Below are positions 31,124-40,068 of a stretch of 64,000 nucleotides of DNA, one piece after another (within the stretch, counting starts at the first letter, position 1; every line of letters starts with the position of its first letter). The DNA lies in assembly GCA_036871055.1 (NCBI GenBank), contig CP141893.1:372001-436000 (forward strand). Reading direction: 5' to 3'. Both the position numbers and the translations under genes were made by a program. The stretch is from Bisbaumannia sp015645095. GTDB taxonomy: Bacteria; Pseudomonadota; Gammaproteobacteria; Pseudomonadales; Halomonadaceae. Under the pieces are notes generated by a model that was not told the origin of the DNA, ran no database searches, and worked only from the letters and a program-made list of their open reading frames with translations.

Positions 31124-31495
31124 ATGAAACCGGGACACCGCGGCTGGCGCCACCTGATCCACTCCACCCACTACTCCCTCAAGGGCCTCAAGGCCGCCTT
31201 TCGTAACGAGGCGGCCTTCCGCCAGGAGCTGGGGCTCTGCCTGGTGCTGCTGCCCCTGGCGATCTGGCTCGGCCGGGGCCCGGTGGAGTGGATCCTGCTG
31301 GTGGGCAGCTGCCTGCTGGTGCTGATCGTCGAGCTACTCAACAGCGCCATCGAGAGCGTGGTGGATCGTATCGGGCCCGAGCGCCACGAGCTCTCCGGGC
31401 GCGCCAAGGACATCGGCTCGGCGGCGGTGATGCTGGCGCTGCTGCTGGCCGGCCTGACCTGGGCGCTGATCGCCTGGCAGCGCTTCTTCGCCTGA
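31124..31495 (+). CDS. dgkA: Diacylglycerol kinase
   Basis: Inner-membrane DgkA-type kinase phosphorylating diacylglycerol made when membrane-derived oligosaccharides or LPS are modified, 123 aa with three helices. Conserved FRNEAAFRQEL (N-terminal amphipathic helix and catalytic Glu) and ELLNSAIESVVDRIGPERHELSGRAKDIGSAAV. GAAGACGG ahead of the ATG gives a weak site. Housekeeping gene before glnE. Confidence 0.95.
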   Translation: MKPGHRGWRHLIHSTHYSLKGLKAAFRNEAAFRQELGLCLVLLPLAIWLGRGPVEWILLVGSCLLVLIVELLNSAIESVVDRIGPERHELSGRAKDIGSAAVMLALLLAGLTWALIAWQRFFA

Positions 31496-31541
31496 GCGCT
31501 CCCTTCGCTATGCTGAAGCCAACGACCCCGAGGAGAGGCCC

Positions 31542-34517
31542 ATGGCGCTGCCGACTGGTTTCCTGCCCCTGACCGAGATTCCCGAGCCCCTGCGCGGCCC
31601 CCTGGGCCAGGCCGAGCAGCGCCTGGACGAGGCCCTGGCCCAGGCCGATAGCCTGGCCGAGATGACCGGCCGCGACTCCCCCCTGGAGGACTGGCTGGCA
31701 CTGCCCGAGGCGTGCCGCGAGCAGCTGGCCCGGGTGGTGGCGATCTCCGACTTCGCCCTGGAGACCCTGGTGCGCTACCCCCAATGGCTGCTGCACCTGG
31801 AGGCCAACGGCGAGCTGGAGAGTGCCCCGGAGCCGGCCCTGCTGGAGGCCTGGCTGGGCGAGGCCCTGGAGGCCGCCGAGGACGAGTCGACCATGCAGTC
31901 GGCACTGCGGCGCTTCCGCCGGGCACGCATGCTGGGCATCGTCTGGCGTGACCTGATCCGTCCCCCGGGCACCGACATGTGGGCCACGGCGGCGGCGGTG
32001 TCGCGGCTGGCGGAGGTCTGCCTGGAGGGGGCCCTGGGCTGGCTGGAGGCCCACTATGCGCCACGCTGGGGGCTGCCCGCGCCGCGCCCCGGCGAGGAAT
32101 CCCCCCAGCGCCTGGTGGTGCTGGGCATGGGCAAGCTGGGCGCCGGCGAGCTCAACCTCTCCTCGGATATCGACCTGATCTTCGCCTTCCCGGAGAAGGG
32201 GGGCACCCGGGGCGGGCGCCGCGAGCTGGATCACCAGGAGTACTTCACCAAGCTGGGCCAGAAGCTGATCGGCGCCCTGGATGCGGTGACCGGCGATGGC
32301 TTCGCCTTCCGCGTCGACATGCGCCTGCGGCCCCTGGGCGATGGCGGCCCCCTGGTGGGCAGCTTCGCCATGCTGGCCAGCTACTACCAGGACCAGGGCC
32401 GCGAATGGGAGCGCTACGCCATGCTCAAGGCGCGTCCGGTGGCCGGCGACCGCGAGGCCGGCGACGAGCTGCTGGCCGGCCTGCGCCCCTTCGTCTATCG
32501 CAAGTACCTGGATTTCGGCGCCATCGAGTCGCTGCGCGAGATGAAGGGGATGATCAATCGTGAGGTCAAGCGCCGCGGCATGGACGACAACATCAAGCTG
32601 GGCAGCGGCGGCATCCGCGAGGTGGAGTTCGTGGTCCAGGCCTTCCAGCTGATTCGCGGCGGTCGCGACACCGAGCTCCAGGTGACCTCCCTGAAGAGCG
32701 CCTTGGCGCGGCTGCCGGATCTCGGCCTGCTGCCCCAGGCGGTGGTCGACGAGCTGACCCCGGACTACGTCTTCCTGCGCGACCTGGAGCACGCCCTCCA
32801 GGGGCTGGAGGATCGCCAGACCCAGGCCCTGCCCGACAACGACCCGGACCGGGAACGCATCGCCCTGGCCCTCAACATGGCCGACTGGCCGGCGGTGATG
32901 GCGCGCCTCGACGAGGTACGCGGCCGGGTGCGCCAGCACTTCGATGCGGTGATCGCCGATCCGGAGGAGGAGCGCGAGGAGATCAGCGCCCCCCATCGTG
33001 AGGGCGCCGAGGTGGGGCTGGACGAATGGCGTGCCCTGTGGCGCGGCGAGCTGGAGGCCGAGGAGGCCGCCGAGCTGCTGGGGCGGGCCGGCTTCGTCGA
33101 GGCCGATACCGCGGCCCGGCGCCTGGAGGGCCTGCGCCACTCCCGGGCGGTCAAGGGCATGCAGCGCATCGGCTTCGAGCGCCTGGATGCCCTGATGCCG
33201 CTGATGCTGGATGCCGCCGCCGGCAGCGAGTTGCCGGATCGCGCCCTGGAGCGCACCCTGCCGCTGATCGAATCGGTGCTGCGGCGCACCGCCTACCTGG
33301 CGTTGCTGCGCGAGAATCCCGAGGCCCTGGATCACCTGATGCGCCTGGTGGGGGCCAGCCCCTGGGTGGCCGACCAGTTGGCCCGCCACCCCATTTTGCT
33401 CGATGAGCTGCTCACCCCCGGCACCCTCTATACCCCGGCGGACAAGGAGCGCCTCGCCGACGAGCTGCGCCAGACCCTGGCGCGGATTCCCGAGGAGGAC
33501 GAGGAGGCCCAACTGGAAGCGCTGCGCATCTTCAAGCATGCCCAGGTGCTGCATGTGGCGGCCTCGGATATCGCCGGCACCCGGGCGCTGATGAAGGTCA
33601 GCGACTACCTCACCTTTATCGCCGAGGTGGTGCTGGAGCAGGTGCTGGCCATGGCCTGGAAGCACCTGGTACGCAAGCATGGCCGTCCCCAGCGCCGTGA
33701 CGGCGTGGAAGGGGAGAGCGACTTCATCATCGTCGGCTACGGCAAGCTGGGCGGCATCGAGCTGGGCTACGGTTCGGACCTCGACCTGGTGTTTATCCAT
33801 GATGCCGCCTCCCAGGGCAGCACCGACGGCCCCAGGCCCATCGACAACCCGGTCTTCTTCACTCGCCTGGGCCAGCGCATCATCCACCTGCTCACCGCCG
33901 TGACCCCCGCCGGCGCCCTCTATGAGGTGGACATGCGGCTGCGTCCCTCCGGCAACTCGGGGCTTTTGGTCACCACCCTGGAGGCCTTCGCCGACTACCA
34001 GCGCCGCGAGGCCTGGACCTGGGAGCATCAGGCCCTGGTGCGGGCCCGGGTGGTGGCCGGCGATCCGGCCCTGGCCGAGCGCTTCGAGATGGTGCGCCGC
34101 GAGGTGCTGGGCGCGAAGCGCGACCTTGCGGCGCTGCGCGACGAGGTGGTGAAGATGCGCCACAAGATGCGCGATCACCTGGCCAGCCGCCCCGGCGACG
34201 ACCAGTTCGACCTCAAGCAGGACCCGGGCGGCATGGTGGATATCGAGTTCCTCTGCCAGTACGCGGTGCTCTCCATGGCCCACTATGCCCCCCAGCTGCT
34301 GGAGTGGAGCGACAACATGCGCCTGCTCGAGACCCTGGAGGCCGGCGGTCTGCTCCCCGCCGAGGAGTGCCGGGGGCTGCGCGAGGCCTACCTGGCCTAC
34401 CGGGACGCCGTGCATCGCGCCGCCCTGGCCAATCAGCCCAGGGCGGTGGGCGCCGAGGCGTTCCAGGAACACCGCGCCCTGGTCACCCGCCTCTGGCAGC
34501 GACTGCTGGAGCCCTGA
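31542..34517 (+). CDS. glnE: Glutamine synthetase adenylyltransferase/deadenylyltransferase
   Basis: Bifunctional enzyme, 991 aa, that adenylylates or deadenylylates glutamine synthetase as PII reports nitrogen state. Two nucleotidyltransferase domains are seen: SSDIDLIFAF (about residue 206, deadenylylation, GSxxDxD-like) and YGSDLDLVFIHD (about 744, adenylylation), joined by a central regulatory helical region. C-terminal half has VDMRLRPSGNSGLLVT, the catalytic segment. Standard size. ATG 31542 with GAGAGG upstream. Confidence 0.97.
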   Translation: MALPTGFLPLTEIPEPLRGPLGQAEQRLDEALAQADSLAEMTGRDSPLEDWLALPEACREQLARVVAISDFALETLVRYPQWLLHLEANGELESAPEPALLEAWLGEALEAAEDESTMQSALRRFRRARMLGIVWRDLIRPPGTDMWATAAAVSRLAEVCLEGALGWLEAHYAPRWGLPAPRPGEESPQRLVVLGMGKLGAGELNLSSDIDLIFAFPEKGGTRGGRRELDHQEYFTKLGQKLIGALDAVTGDGFAFRVDMRLRPLGDGGPLVGSFAMLASYYQDQGREWERYAMLKARPVAGDREAGDELLAGLRPFVYRKYLDFGAIESLREMKGMINREVKRRGMDDNIKLGSGGIREVEFVVQAFQLIRGGRDTELQVTSLKSALARLPDLGLLPQAVVDELTPDYVFLRDLEHALQGLEDRQTQALPDNDPDRERIALALNMADWPAVMARLDEVRGRVRQHFDAVIADPEEEREEISAPHREGAEVGLDEWRALWRGELEAEEAAELLGRAGFVEADTAARRLEGLRHSRAVKGMQRIGFERLDALMPLMLDAAAGSELPDRALERTLPLIESVLRRTAYLALLRENPEALDHLMRLVGASPWVADQLARHPILLDELLTPGTLYTPADKERLADELRQTLARIPEEDEEAQLEALRIFKHAQVLHVAASDIAGTRALMKVSDYLTFIAEVVLEQVLAMAWKHLVRKHGRPQRRDGVEGESDFIIVGYGKLGGIELGYGSDLDLVFIHDAASQGSTDGPRPIDNPVFFTRLGQRIIHLLTAVTPAGALYEVDMRLRPSGNSGLLVTTLEAFADYQRREAWTWEHQALVRARVVAGDPALAERFEMVRREVLGAKRDLAALRDEVVKMRHKMRDHLASRPGDDQFDLKQDPGGMVDIEFLCQYAVLSMAHYAPQLLEWSDNMRLLETLEAGGLLPAEECRGLREAYLAYRDAVHRAALANQPRAVGAEAFQEHRALVTRLWQRLLEP

Positions 34518-34533
34518 GGTTTCCCTCTCCTCG

Positions 34534-34571
34534 CCGTTCTAGGCCTTGATGTATATCAAGGCCTAGAACGG
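34534..34571. promoter_or_regulatory. Perfect FNR/Anr box inside a 38-bp palindrome before nap operon
   Basis: TTGATGTATATCAA is a perfect FNR/Anr consensus (TTGAT-N4-ATCAA). It is the centre of a much longer palindrome: both 17-base arms, starting CCGTTCTAGG and ending CCTAGAACGG, are exact complements around GTAT. It lies 17 bases after the glnE stop and 115 bases before napE. It can act as an oxygen-response operator and, in RNA, as a strong stem ending glnE. Confidence 0.85.
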
Positions 34572-34685
34572 GTCGGCATGACATCCTGTTTTTCTCATCT
34601 ACCCTGAGGGGCAGGCCGCGGCGTTTTGCCGCGGCCGGTCCGCCACGGCATCGATCGGGGGGATGAGTCGACCCAGGGGTGTCAT

Positions 34686-34865
34686 ATGGACGAGCGAGGC
34701 GACATGGAGAACGAGGCGGCGTCGCGCAAGCGCCAGGAGATCAAGCTGTTCCTGTTCCTCACCGTGCTGCTGTTTCCGCTGCTGGCGGTGGCGGTGGTGG
34801 GCGGCTACGGCTTCGCGGTGTGGATCTTCCAGATGTTCGCCGGACCGCCGGGGCCGCCGGCGTGA
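34686..34865 (+). CDS. napE: Periplasmic nitrate reductase NapE
   Basis: Small single-span membrane protein (59 aa) of unclear function in Nap operons. Pattern EAASRKRQEIKLFLFLTVLLFPLLAVAVVGGYGFAVWIFQM is typical of NapE. ATG 34686 has AGGGGTG upstream; an internal ATG at 34704 is possible. It overlaps napF by the GTGA overlap. First gene of napEFDABC. Confidence 0.87.
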   Translation: MDERGDMENEAASRKRQEIKLFLFLTVLLFPLLAVAVVGGYGFAVWIFQMFAGPPGPPA

Positions 34866-35371
34866 GCCGCACTGGTGCCTCCCGGCGCGGCCACGATCCG
34901 GCCCGACGCCGCTGGTTTCGCACCCTCGCCGGTGGCGGCGAGGTGCGCCGCCCGCCCTGGAGCGGCGATGACTTCCTCGACGCCTGCACCGGCTGCGGCG
35001 CCTGCCTGGCGGCCTGCCCGGAAGACGTGCTGCACCGTGGCGGTGGCGACTATCCGGAGCTGCGCCTCGATACCAGGGGCTGCACCCTCTGTGGCGCCTG
35101 CGTCGAGGCCTGCGAGGCGCCGGTCTTCGATCGTGCCCGTCCCGCCTTCCCCTGGCGGGCCGAGCTTGGCCCCGATTGCCTGGCCCTGGCCGGTGTTCAC
35201 TGCCAGAGCTGCCAGGAGGCCTGCGAGGCGCGGGCCATCCGCTTCACCCCCACCCTCGGCGGTCCGCCCCGTCCCCATCTCGAGAGCGACGCCTGCACCG
35301 GCTGTGGCGCCTGCCTGCCGGTCTGCCCCAGCGGCGCCATCACCCTGAGCGAGGAGGTCCCCGATGCGTGA
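34862..35371 (+). CDS. napF: Ferredoxin-type protein NapF
   Basis: Cytosolic iron-sulfur protein (169 aa) thought to help maturation of NapA. Several 4Fe-4S cysteine motifs: CTGCGACLAACPED, CTLCGACVEAC, CQSCQEAC and the last CTGCGACLPVCPSGAI. GTG start at 34862 overlaps the napE stop (GTGA). N-terminal positively charged segment with RRRWFRTLAGG as in other NapF. Overlaps napD by eight bases. Confidence 0.92.
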   Translation: MSRTGASRRGHDPARRRWFRTLAGGGEVRRPPWSGDDFLDACTGCGACLAACPEDVLHRGGGDYPELRLDTRGCTLCGACVEACEAPVFDRARPAFPWRAELGPDCLALAGVHCQSCQEACEARAIRFTPTLGGPPRPHLESDACTGCGACLPVCPSGAITLSEEVPDA

Positions 35372-35663
35372 TCCCGGCAGCGATAACGCCCTGCATATCG
35401 CCAGCCTGCTGGTACAGGCACGCCCCCAGCGGCTCGCCGAGGTGGCCGCCTGGCTGGGTCGCCAGCCCGGCGTCGAGCTGGGTGCCGAGGATCCCGCCGG
35501 CAAGCTGGTGGTGGTGGTCGAGAGCGAGGCGGAGGCGGCGATCCTGGGATTGATCGATGCCCTCCAGCAGCGCCCGGAGGTGCTGGGGGCGGCCCTGATC
35601 TATCACCAGGTGCTCGATGCCGCCGACGCCGATCAGCCCCAGAAGAGCCAGCCATGCCTTTGA
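35364..35663 (+). CDS. napD: NapD, NapA-specific chaperone
   Basis: Chaperone (99 aa) that binds the Tat signal of NapA and holds it until cofactor insertion is complete. ALHIASLLVQARPQRLAEVAAWLGRQPGVEL and KLVVVVESEAEAAILGLIDAL follow the NapD fold pattern. The C-terminal tail runs longer than usual (DADQPQKSQPCL). Starts inside the end of napF. It ends 70 bases before napA, in a stretch that holds a copy of the NapA Tat leader. Confidence 0.9.
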   Translation: MRDPGSDNALHIASLLVQARPQRLAEVAAWLGRQPGVELGAEDPAGKLVVVVESEAEAAILGLIDALQQRPEVLGAALIYHQVLDAADADQPQKSQPCL

Positions 35664-35760
35664 TCCGACCAGCCCGACGCCAGTTCGCCCAGGCCATTGC
35701 CGCCGGCACGACAACACCCCAGGAGACCCCGCCATGCTTCTGACCCGACGCCAGTTCGCC
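35654..35760 (+). repeat. Tandem duplication of NapA Tat-leader segment
   Basis: A block from ATG 35654 (MPLIRPARRQFAQAIAAG) resembles the true NapA start (LLTRRQFAKANALAV, 35734). The 17 bases CCCGACGCCAGTTCGCC are identical at 35673-35689 and 35744-35760, offset 71, so the upstream copy is out of frame with napA and carries a 9-base insertion. It ends in a stop and overlaps the end of napD. It looks like a relic of local duplication. Confidence 0.75.
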
Positions 35761-38238
35761 AAGGCCAATGCCCTGGCCGTCGCCGCCGCCAGCGCCGGCA
35801 TGGCGGTGCCGGCCGGCGCCAGCAACCTGATCACCAACGCCGAGCTGACCCGTATTCGCTGGGACAAGGCCCCCTGCCGCTTCTGTGGCGTGGGCTGCAG
35901 CGTCATGGTGGGTACCTATGACGGGCGCATCGTGGCCACCCACGGCGATAACCAGTCGGAGGTCAATCGTGGCCTCAACTGCGTCAAGGGCTACTTCCTG
36001 TCGAAGATCCTCTACGGCGAGGATCGCCTGACCCAGCCGCTGCTGCGCAAGCGCGACGGGGTCTATGACAAGCAGGGGGAGTTCACGCCGGTCTCCTGGG
36101 ACGAGGCCCTGGACCTGATGGCCGAGAAGTTCACCAGCGCCATCCGCGACCATGGCCCCGAGAGCGTGGCGCTGTTCGGCTCCGGCCAGTGGACCATCTG
36201 GGAGGGCTACGCGGCCAGCAAGCTGTTCAAGGCGGGGCTGCGCACCAACAACATCGACCCCAATGCCCGCCACTGCATGGCCTCGGCGGTCTATGCCTTC
36301 ATGCGCGCCTTCGGCTCCGACGAGCCCATGGGGGTCTACGACGACATCGAGCACGCCGACGCCTTCGTGCTCTGGGGCTCCAACATGGCCGAGATGCACC
36401 CGGTGCTCTGGACCCGGGTCACCGACCGGCGCCTCTCCCACCCCGAGACCCGGGTGGCGGTGCTCTCCACCTACGAGCACCGCAGCTTCGACCTGGCCGA
36501 CCTGCCGCTGGTGATGACCCCCAATGCGGATGTGGTGATCCTCAACTACATCGCCAACCATATTATCCAGACGGGGCGCGTGAACCGGGCATTCGTCGAT
36601 GACCACGTGGGCTTCGCCCGGGCCGTGGACGATATCGGCTATGGCCTGCGCGACGAGGACCCCCGCCAGCAGGCGGCCAGCAACGCCGCGGACCCCAACC
36701 GCTGGAGCGAGATGAGCTTCGACGAGTTCGCCGAGCACGTCGCCGACTTCACCCTGGCCCGGGCGGCCCGGGAGTCCGGGCTTCCCGAGCATCGCCTGGA
36801 GGCCCTCGCCGAGCTCTACGCCGACCCGGACACCAAGGTGATGACCTTCTGGACCATGGGCGTCAACCAGCACACCCGGGGCGTCTGGGTGAACAACCTG
36901 ATCTACAACCTGCACCTGCTCACCGGCAAGATCGCCGAGCCCGGCAACAGCCCCTTCTCGCTGACCGGCCAGCCCTCGGCCTGCGGCACCGCCCGGGAGG
37001 TGGGCACCTTCGCCCACCGCCTGCCCGCCGATCGGGTGGTCACCAACCCGGAGCACCGCCGCGACGCCGAACGCATCTGGCAGCTGCCCGAGGGCACCAT
37101 TCCCGAGCGGGTCGGCTTCCACGCCGTGGAGCAGAGTCGCCGGCTCAAGGACGGCGACATCAAGGTCTACTGGACCCAGGTCTGCAACAATATCCAGGCC
37201 GGCCCCAACACCCAGCAGGAGACCCTGCCCGGCTGGCGCCACCCCGAGGCCTTCGTGATCGTCTCGGACATCTACCCCACCGCCTCGGCCCAGGCCGCCG
37301 ACCTGATCCTGCCCTCCGCCTCCTGGGTGGAGAAGGAGGGCGCTTTCGGCAACTCCGAGCGGCGCACCCAGTTCTTCCACCAACTGGTGGAGGCCCCCGG
37401 CGAGGCCCGCTCCGATCTCTGGCAACTGGTGGAGCTCTCTCGGCGGATCCGCATTGCCGACGTCTGGCCCGACGAGCTGCTCGACGCGGCCCCGGAACGT
37501 CGCGACCAGACCCTCTTCGAGCTGCTCTACGCCAATGGCCAGGTGGATCGCTATCCGCTGGAGGAGGTCGAGGCGGGCTATGCCAATCAGGAGGCGGAGG
37601 CCTTCGGCTTCTATCTCCAGAAGGGGCTCTTCGAGGAGTACGCCCGCTTCGGTCGCGGCAAGGGCAAGGACCTGGCCGACTTCGATGTCTACCACCAGAC
37701 CCGAGGCCTGCGCTGGCCGGTGGTCGATGGCCGGGAGACCCGCTGGCGCTACCGGGAGGGGCATGACCCCTACGTGGAGGCGGGCCGTGGGGTGCAGTTC
37801 TACGCCAAGCCCGACGACCGGGCGTTGATCTTCGCCGTGCCCGACGAGCCGGCCCCCGAGACCCCCGACGACGACTACCCCTTCTGGCTCTGCACCGGGC
37901 GGGTGCTGGAGCACTGGCACACCGGTTCCATGACCCGGCGGGTGCCGGAGCTGCACCGGGCGGTGCCCGAGGCGCTGCTCTACTTGCACCCGGAGGATGC
38001 CCGGGCCCAGGGCATCCGCCGCGGCAGCGAGGTCAAGGTGGTCAGCCGCCGCGGCGAGCTGCGCCTGCGCGCCGAGACCCGCGGCCGGGTGCGCCCGCCC
38101 CGGGGCCTGGTCTATGTGCCCTTCTTCGACGCCAACCGCCTGATCAACGCCCTGACCCTGGATGCCACCGATCCCATCTCCAAGCAGACGGACTTCAAGA
38201 AGTGCGCGGTGCGTCTGGAACTGATCAGCCTGGCCTGA
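35734..38238 (+). CDS. napA: Periplasmic nitrate reductase catalytic subunit NapA
   Basis: Molybdenum bis-MGD enzyme of 834 aa that reduces nitrate to nitrite in the periplasm. Twin-arginine signal (TRRQFAKANALAVAAASAG). 4Fe-4S cluster ligands CRFCGVGC and NCVKGYF (about residues 48-83), followed by the molybdopterin domains with MASAVYAFMRAFGSDEP, where the Mo-Cys lies in RHCMAS. C-terminal MGD-binding part has LCTGRVLEHWHTGSMTRRVPEL. Start ATG 35734 has AGGAG 8 bases ahead. Gets electrons from NapB and NapC. Confidence 0.97.
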   Translation: MLLTRRQFAKANALAVAAASAGMAVPAGASNLITNAELTRIRWDKAPCRFCGVGCSVMVGTYDGRIVATHGDNQSEVNRGLNCVKGYFLSKILYGEDRLTQPLLRKRDGVYDKQGEFTPVSWDEALDLMAEKFTSAIRDHGPESVALFGSGQWTIWEGYAASKLFKAGLRTNNIDPNARHCMASAVYAFMRAFGSDEPMGVYDDIEHADAFVLWGSNMAEMHPVLWTRVTDRRLSHPETRVAVLSTYEHRSFDLADLPLVMTPNADVVILNYIANHIIQTGRVNRAFVDDHVGFARAVDDIGYGLRDEDPRQQAASNAADPNRWSEMSFDEFAEHVADFTLARAARESGLPEHRLEALAELYADPDTKVMTFWTMGVNQHTRGVWVNNLIYNLHLLTGKIAEPGNSPFSLTGQPSACGTAREVGTFAHRLPADRVVTNPEHRRDAERIWQLPEGTIPERVGFHAVEQSRRLKDGDIKVYWTQVCNNIQAGPNTQQETLPGWRHPEAFVIVSDIYPTASAQAADLILPSASWVEKEGAFGNSERRTQFFHQLVEAPGEARSDLWQLVELSRRIRIADVWPDELLDAAPERRDQTLFELLYANGQVDRYPLEEVEAGYANQEAEAFGFYLQKGLFEEYARFGRGKGKDLADFDVYHQTRGLRWPVVDGRETRWRYREGHDPYVEAGRGVQFYAKPDDRALIFAVPDEPAPETPDDDYPFWLCTGRVLEHWHTGSMTRRVPELHRAVPEALLYLHPEDARAQGIRRGSEVKVVSRRGELRLRAETRGRVRPPRGLVYVPFFDANRLINALTLDATDPISKQTDFKKCAVRLELISLA

Positions 38239-38259
38239 GCCCCGGCAAGGAGCCTACCG

Positions 38260-38739
38260 ATGACACGCCTAGCCCTCTGTTGCCTGCTGCTGCTCCTGGC
38301 CCTGCCGGGGGTGGCGAACGAGGCCCTCGACGCCCCGGCCCCGGACGGCCTGCGCCCCGGCGGCACCTTGAGCCAGAGCCTGCCGGCCCCGCCCATGGCC
38401 GGCGAGCCCCGGGCCGGCGGTCGCGAGGTGCTCAACTATCCGGAGCAGCCGCCGGTGATTCCCCACACCATCCGCGACTACCAGGTGGACCGGCGCAGCA
38501 ACCGCTGCCTGACCTGCCATAGCCGCGAGAACGCCGTGACCGCCGGCGCCCCCATGGTCAGCATCACCCACTTCATGGATCGCGATAAGCAGGTGCGGGC
38601 GGCGGTCTCCCCGGATCGCTACTTCTGCACCCAGTGCCATGTGCCCCAGACCGACGCCGCGCCCCTGGTGAACAACACCTTCCGCACCGTGGACCAGGTG
38701 CTCGGCGAGGCGCTGGAGCGCGAGGGAGGTGCGCCATGA
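38260..38739 (+). CDS. napB: Nitrate reductase cytochrome c-type subunit NapB
   Basis: Diheme periplasmic cytochrome (159 aa) that passes electrons to NapA. Signal peptide LALCCLLLLLALPGVAN; two heme motifs CLTCH and CTQCH with the conserved NapB blocks YPEQPPVIPHTIRDYQ and RNRCLTCHS. Its stop overlaps the napC start (ATGA). Confidence 0.95.
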   Translation: MTRLALCCLLLLLALPGVANEALDAPAPDGLRPGGTLSQSLPAPPMAGEPRAGGREVLNYPEQPPVIPHTIRDYQVDRRSNRCLTCHSRENAVTAGAPMVSITHFMDRDKQVRAAVSPDRYFCTQCHVPQTDAAPLVNNTFRTVDQVLGEALEREGGAP

Positions 38740-39398
38740 AGTGGCTGGCCCGCTACTGGCGCCTGCTGCGCCAGCCCAGTGCCCACCTCAGCCTGGGGCT
38801 GCTGACCCTGGGCGGCTTTATCGCCGGGGTGCTCTTCTGGGGCGGCTTCAATACCGCCGTGGAGGCCACCAATACCCAGCAGTTCTGCGTCTCCTGTCAC
38901 GAGATGGAGCGCAACCCGCTGCGCGAGATGCAGGGCACCATCCACTACAGCAACCGCTCCGGGGTGCGCGCCCAGTGCGCCGATTGCCATGTGCCCCACG
39001 ACTGGACCCACAAGATGGCGCGCAAGATGGAGGCCTCCAAGGAGGTGTGGGGTTGGCTGTTCGGCTCGATTCGCACCGAGGAGCAGTTCGAGGACAAGCG
39101 CCGCGAGCTGGCCGAGCGGGAGTGGGCGCGGCTGCGCGCCAACGACTCCCTGGAGTGCCGCAACTGCCACGAGTTCGAGCACATGGACTTCACCCAGCAG
39201 AGCCCCCGGGCCGCCCGCGCCCACTCCACTACCCTGGCCAGCGGCGAGGCCACCTGCATCGACTGCCACCAGGGCATCGCCCATGAGCTGCCGGAGATGG
39301 GGCCGCACTTTGGCAGCGGGGGCAGCGGCCTGGCGAGCTTCGAGTCCTGGGCCGCCCACCTGGCGCGGGAGCCCGCCGGGCCGCCGTCGACGCCCTGA
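38736..39398 (+). CDS. napC: NapC/NirT-type tetraheme quinol dehydrogenase
   Basis: Membrane-anchored tetraheme cytochrome (220 aa) that oxidises quinol and feeds NapB. One N-terminal membrane anchor (LGLLTLGGFIAGVLFWGGFNTA) and four CxxCH motifs: CVSCH, CADCH, CRNCH, CIDCH. Starts with ATGA overlap with napB. The operon therefore lacks napGH and uses the NapC quinol route. NapC is about the usual size. Confidence 0.95.
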   Translation: MKWLARYWRLLRQPSAHLSLGLLTLGGFIAGVLFWGGFNTAVEATNTQQFCVSCHEMERNPLREMQGTIHYSNRSGVRAQCADCHVPHDWTHKMARKMEASKEVWGWLFGSIRTEEQFEDKRRELAEREWARLRANDSLECRNCHEFEHMDFTQQSPRAARAHSTTLASGEATCIDCHQGIAHELPEMGPHFGSGGSGLASFESWAAHLAREPAGPPSTP

Positions 39399-39444
39399 CG
39401 GGCATCTGGGAAGATAGGGGTTTCCACGTTTTCCGGAGCTCCCG

Positions 39445-39888
39445 ATGAGTCAGCGCAAGGTACTGGTACTGCACGGCCCCAACCTCAACCTGCTGGGCAC
39501 CCGCCAGCCGGAGATCTATGGCCATGAGACCCTGGCGGATATCGACAACGCCCTGCGCCAGCAGGCGCTGATGGCGGGCTGGGAGATCGCCAGCCGGCAG
39601 AGCAATCACGAGGGCGAGCTGATCGACGCCATTCACGCCGCGCGCCTGGACGGCACCGCCGCCATCATCATCAACCCTGCCGCCTATACCCACACCTCGG
39701 TGGCCATCCTCGACGCCCTCAACGCCTTCGAGGGGCGGGTGATCGAGGTGCACCTCTCCAACGTCCACCAGCGCGAGGCGTTCCGCCACCACTCCTATGT
39801 CTCCCTGCGCGCCGACGGGGTGATCGCGGGTCTCGGTAGCCGTGGTTATGCCCTGGCCCTCGAAGCGGTGATCCAGGACGCCGAGTGA
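39445..39888 (+). CDS. aroQ: Type II 3-dehydroquinate dehydratase
   Basis: Shikimate pathway enzyme (147 aa, dodecamer) that makes 3-dehydroshikimate from 3-dehydroquinate. Signature LVLHGPNLNLLGTRQPEIYG (with the active-site Tyr), SNHEGELIDAIH and NPAAYTHTSVAILDAL, HLSNVHQREAFRHHSYVS. ATG 39445 with GGAG upstream. Not in an operon with accBC, which is its common neighbour, but after napC. Confidence 0.97.
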   Translation: MSQRKVLVLHGPNLNLLGTRQPEIYGHETLADIDNALRQQALMAGWEIASRQSNHEGELIDAIHAARLDGTAAIIINPAAYTHTSVAILDALNAFEGRVIEVHLSNVHQREAFRHHSYVSLRADGVIAGLGSRGYALALEAVIQDAE

Positions 39889-39997
39889 TACCGCTATACC
39901 TTGGTCGTATCTCGTCCCTGGCGCTGGCCCGGGGGCGTTCGACCCGAGCATGACTAATCGCCTGAAAAGTCGACACTCTATCCAACGATTCCAGCAA

Positions 39998-40020
39998 GGG
40001 AGGCCTAGCCTCCCTTTTTT
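39998..40020 (+). terminator. Intrinsic terminator downstream of aroQ
   Basis: Stem GGGAGGC / GCCTCCC with CTA loop and a run of T bases directly after. It separates aroQ from the catIJ operon. Confidence 0.85.
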
Positions 40021-40068
40021 GTGCGCGCCTTTCGGGGTTTGACGGCGGTGGCGTTCGGGGGTAATTTT

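Noticed and set aside
31338..34472. Minus-strand open frame of 1044 codons opposite glnE
   Set aside because: Antisense shadow of glnE, which has both nucleotidyltransferase motifs; the minus-strand product has no domain.
35197..37989. Minus-strand open frame of 930 codons opposite napA
   Set aside because: Shadow of napA; composition biased to Gly, Val, His and Gln.
38736..39444. Search for napG and napH after napC
   Set aside because: No ferredoxin-type membrane proteins follow; aroQ begins at 39445.
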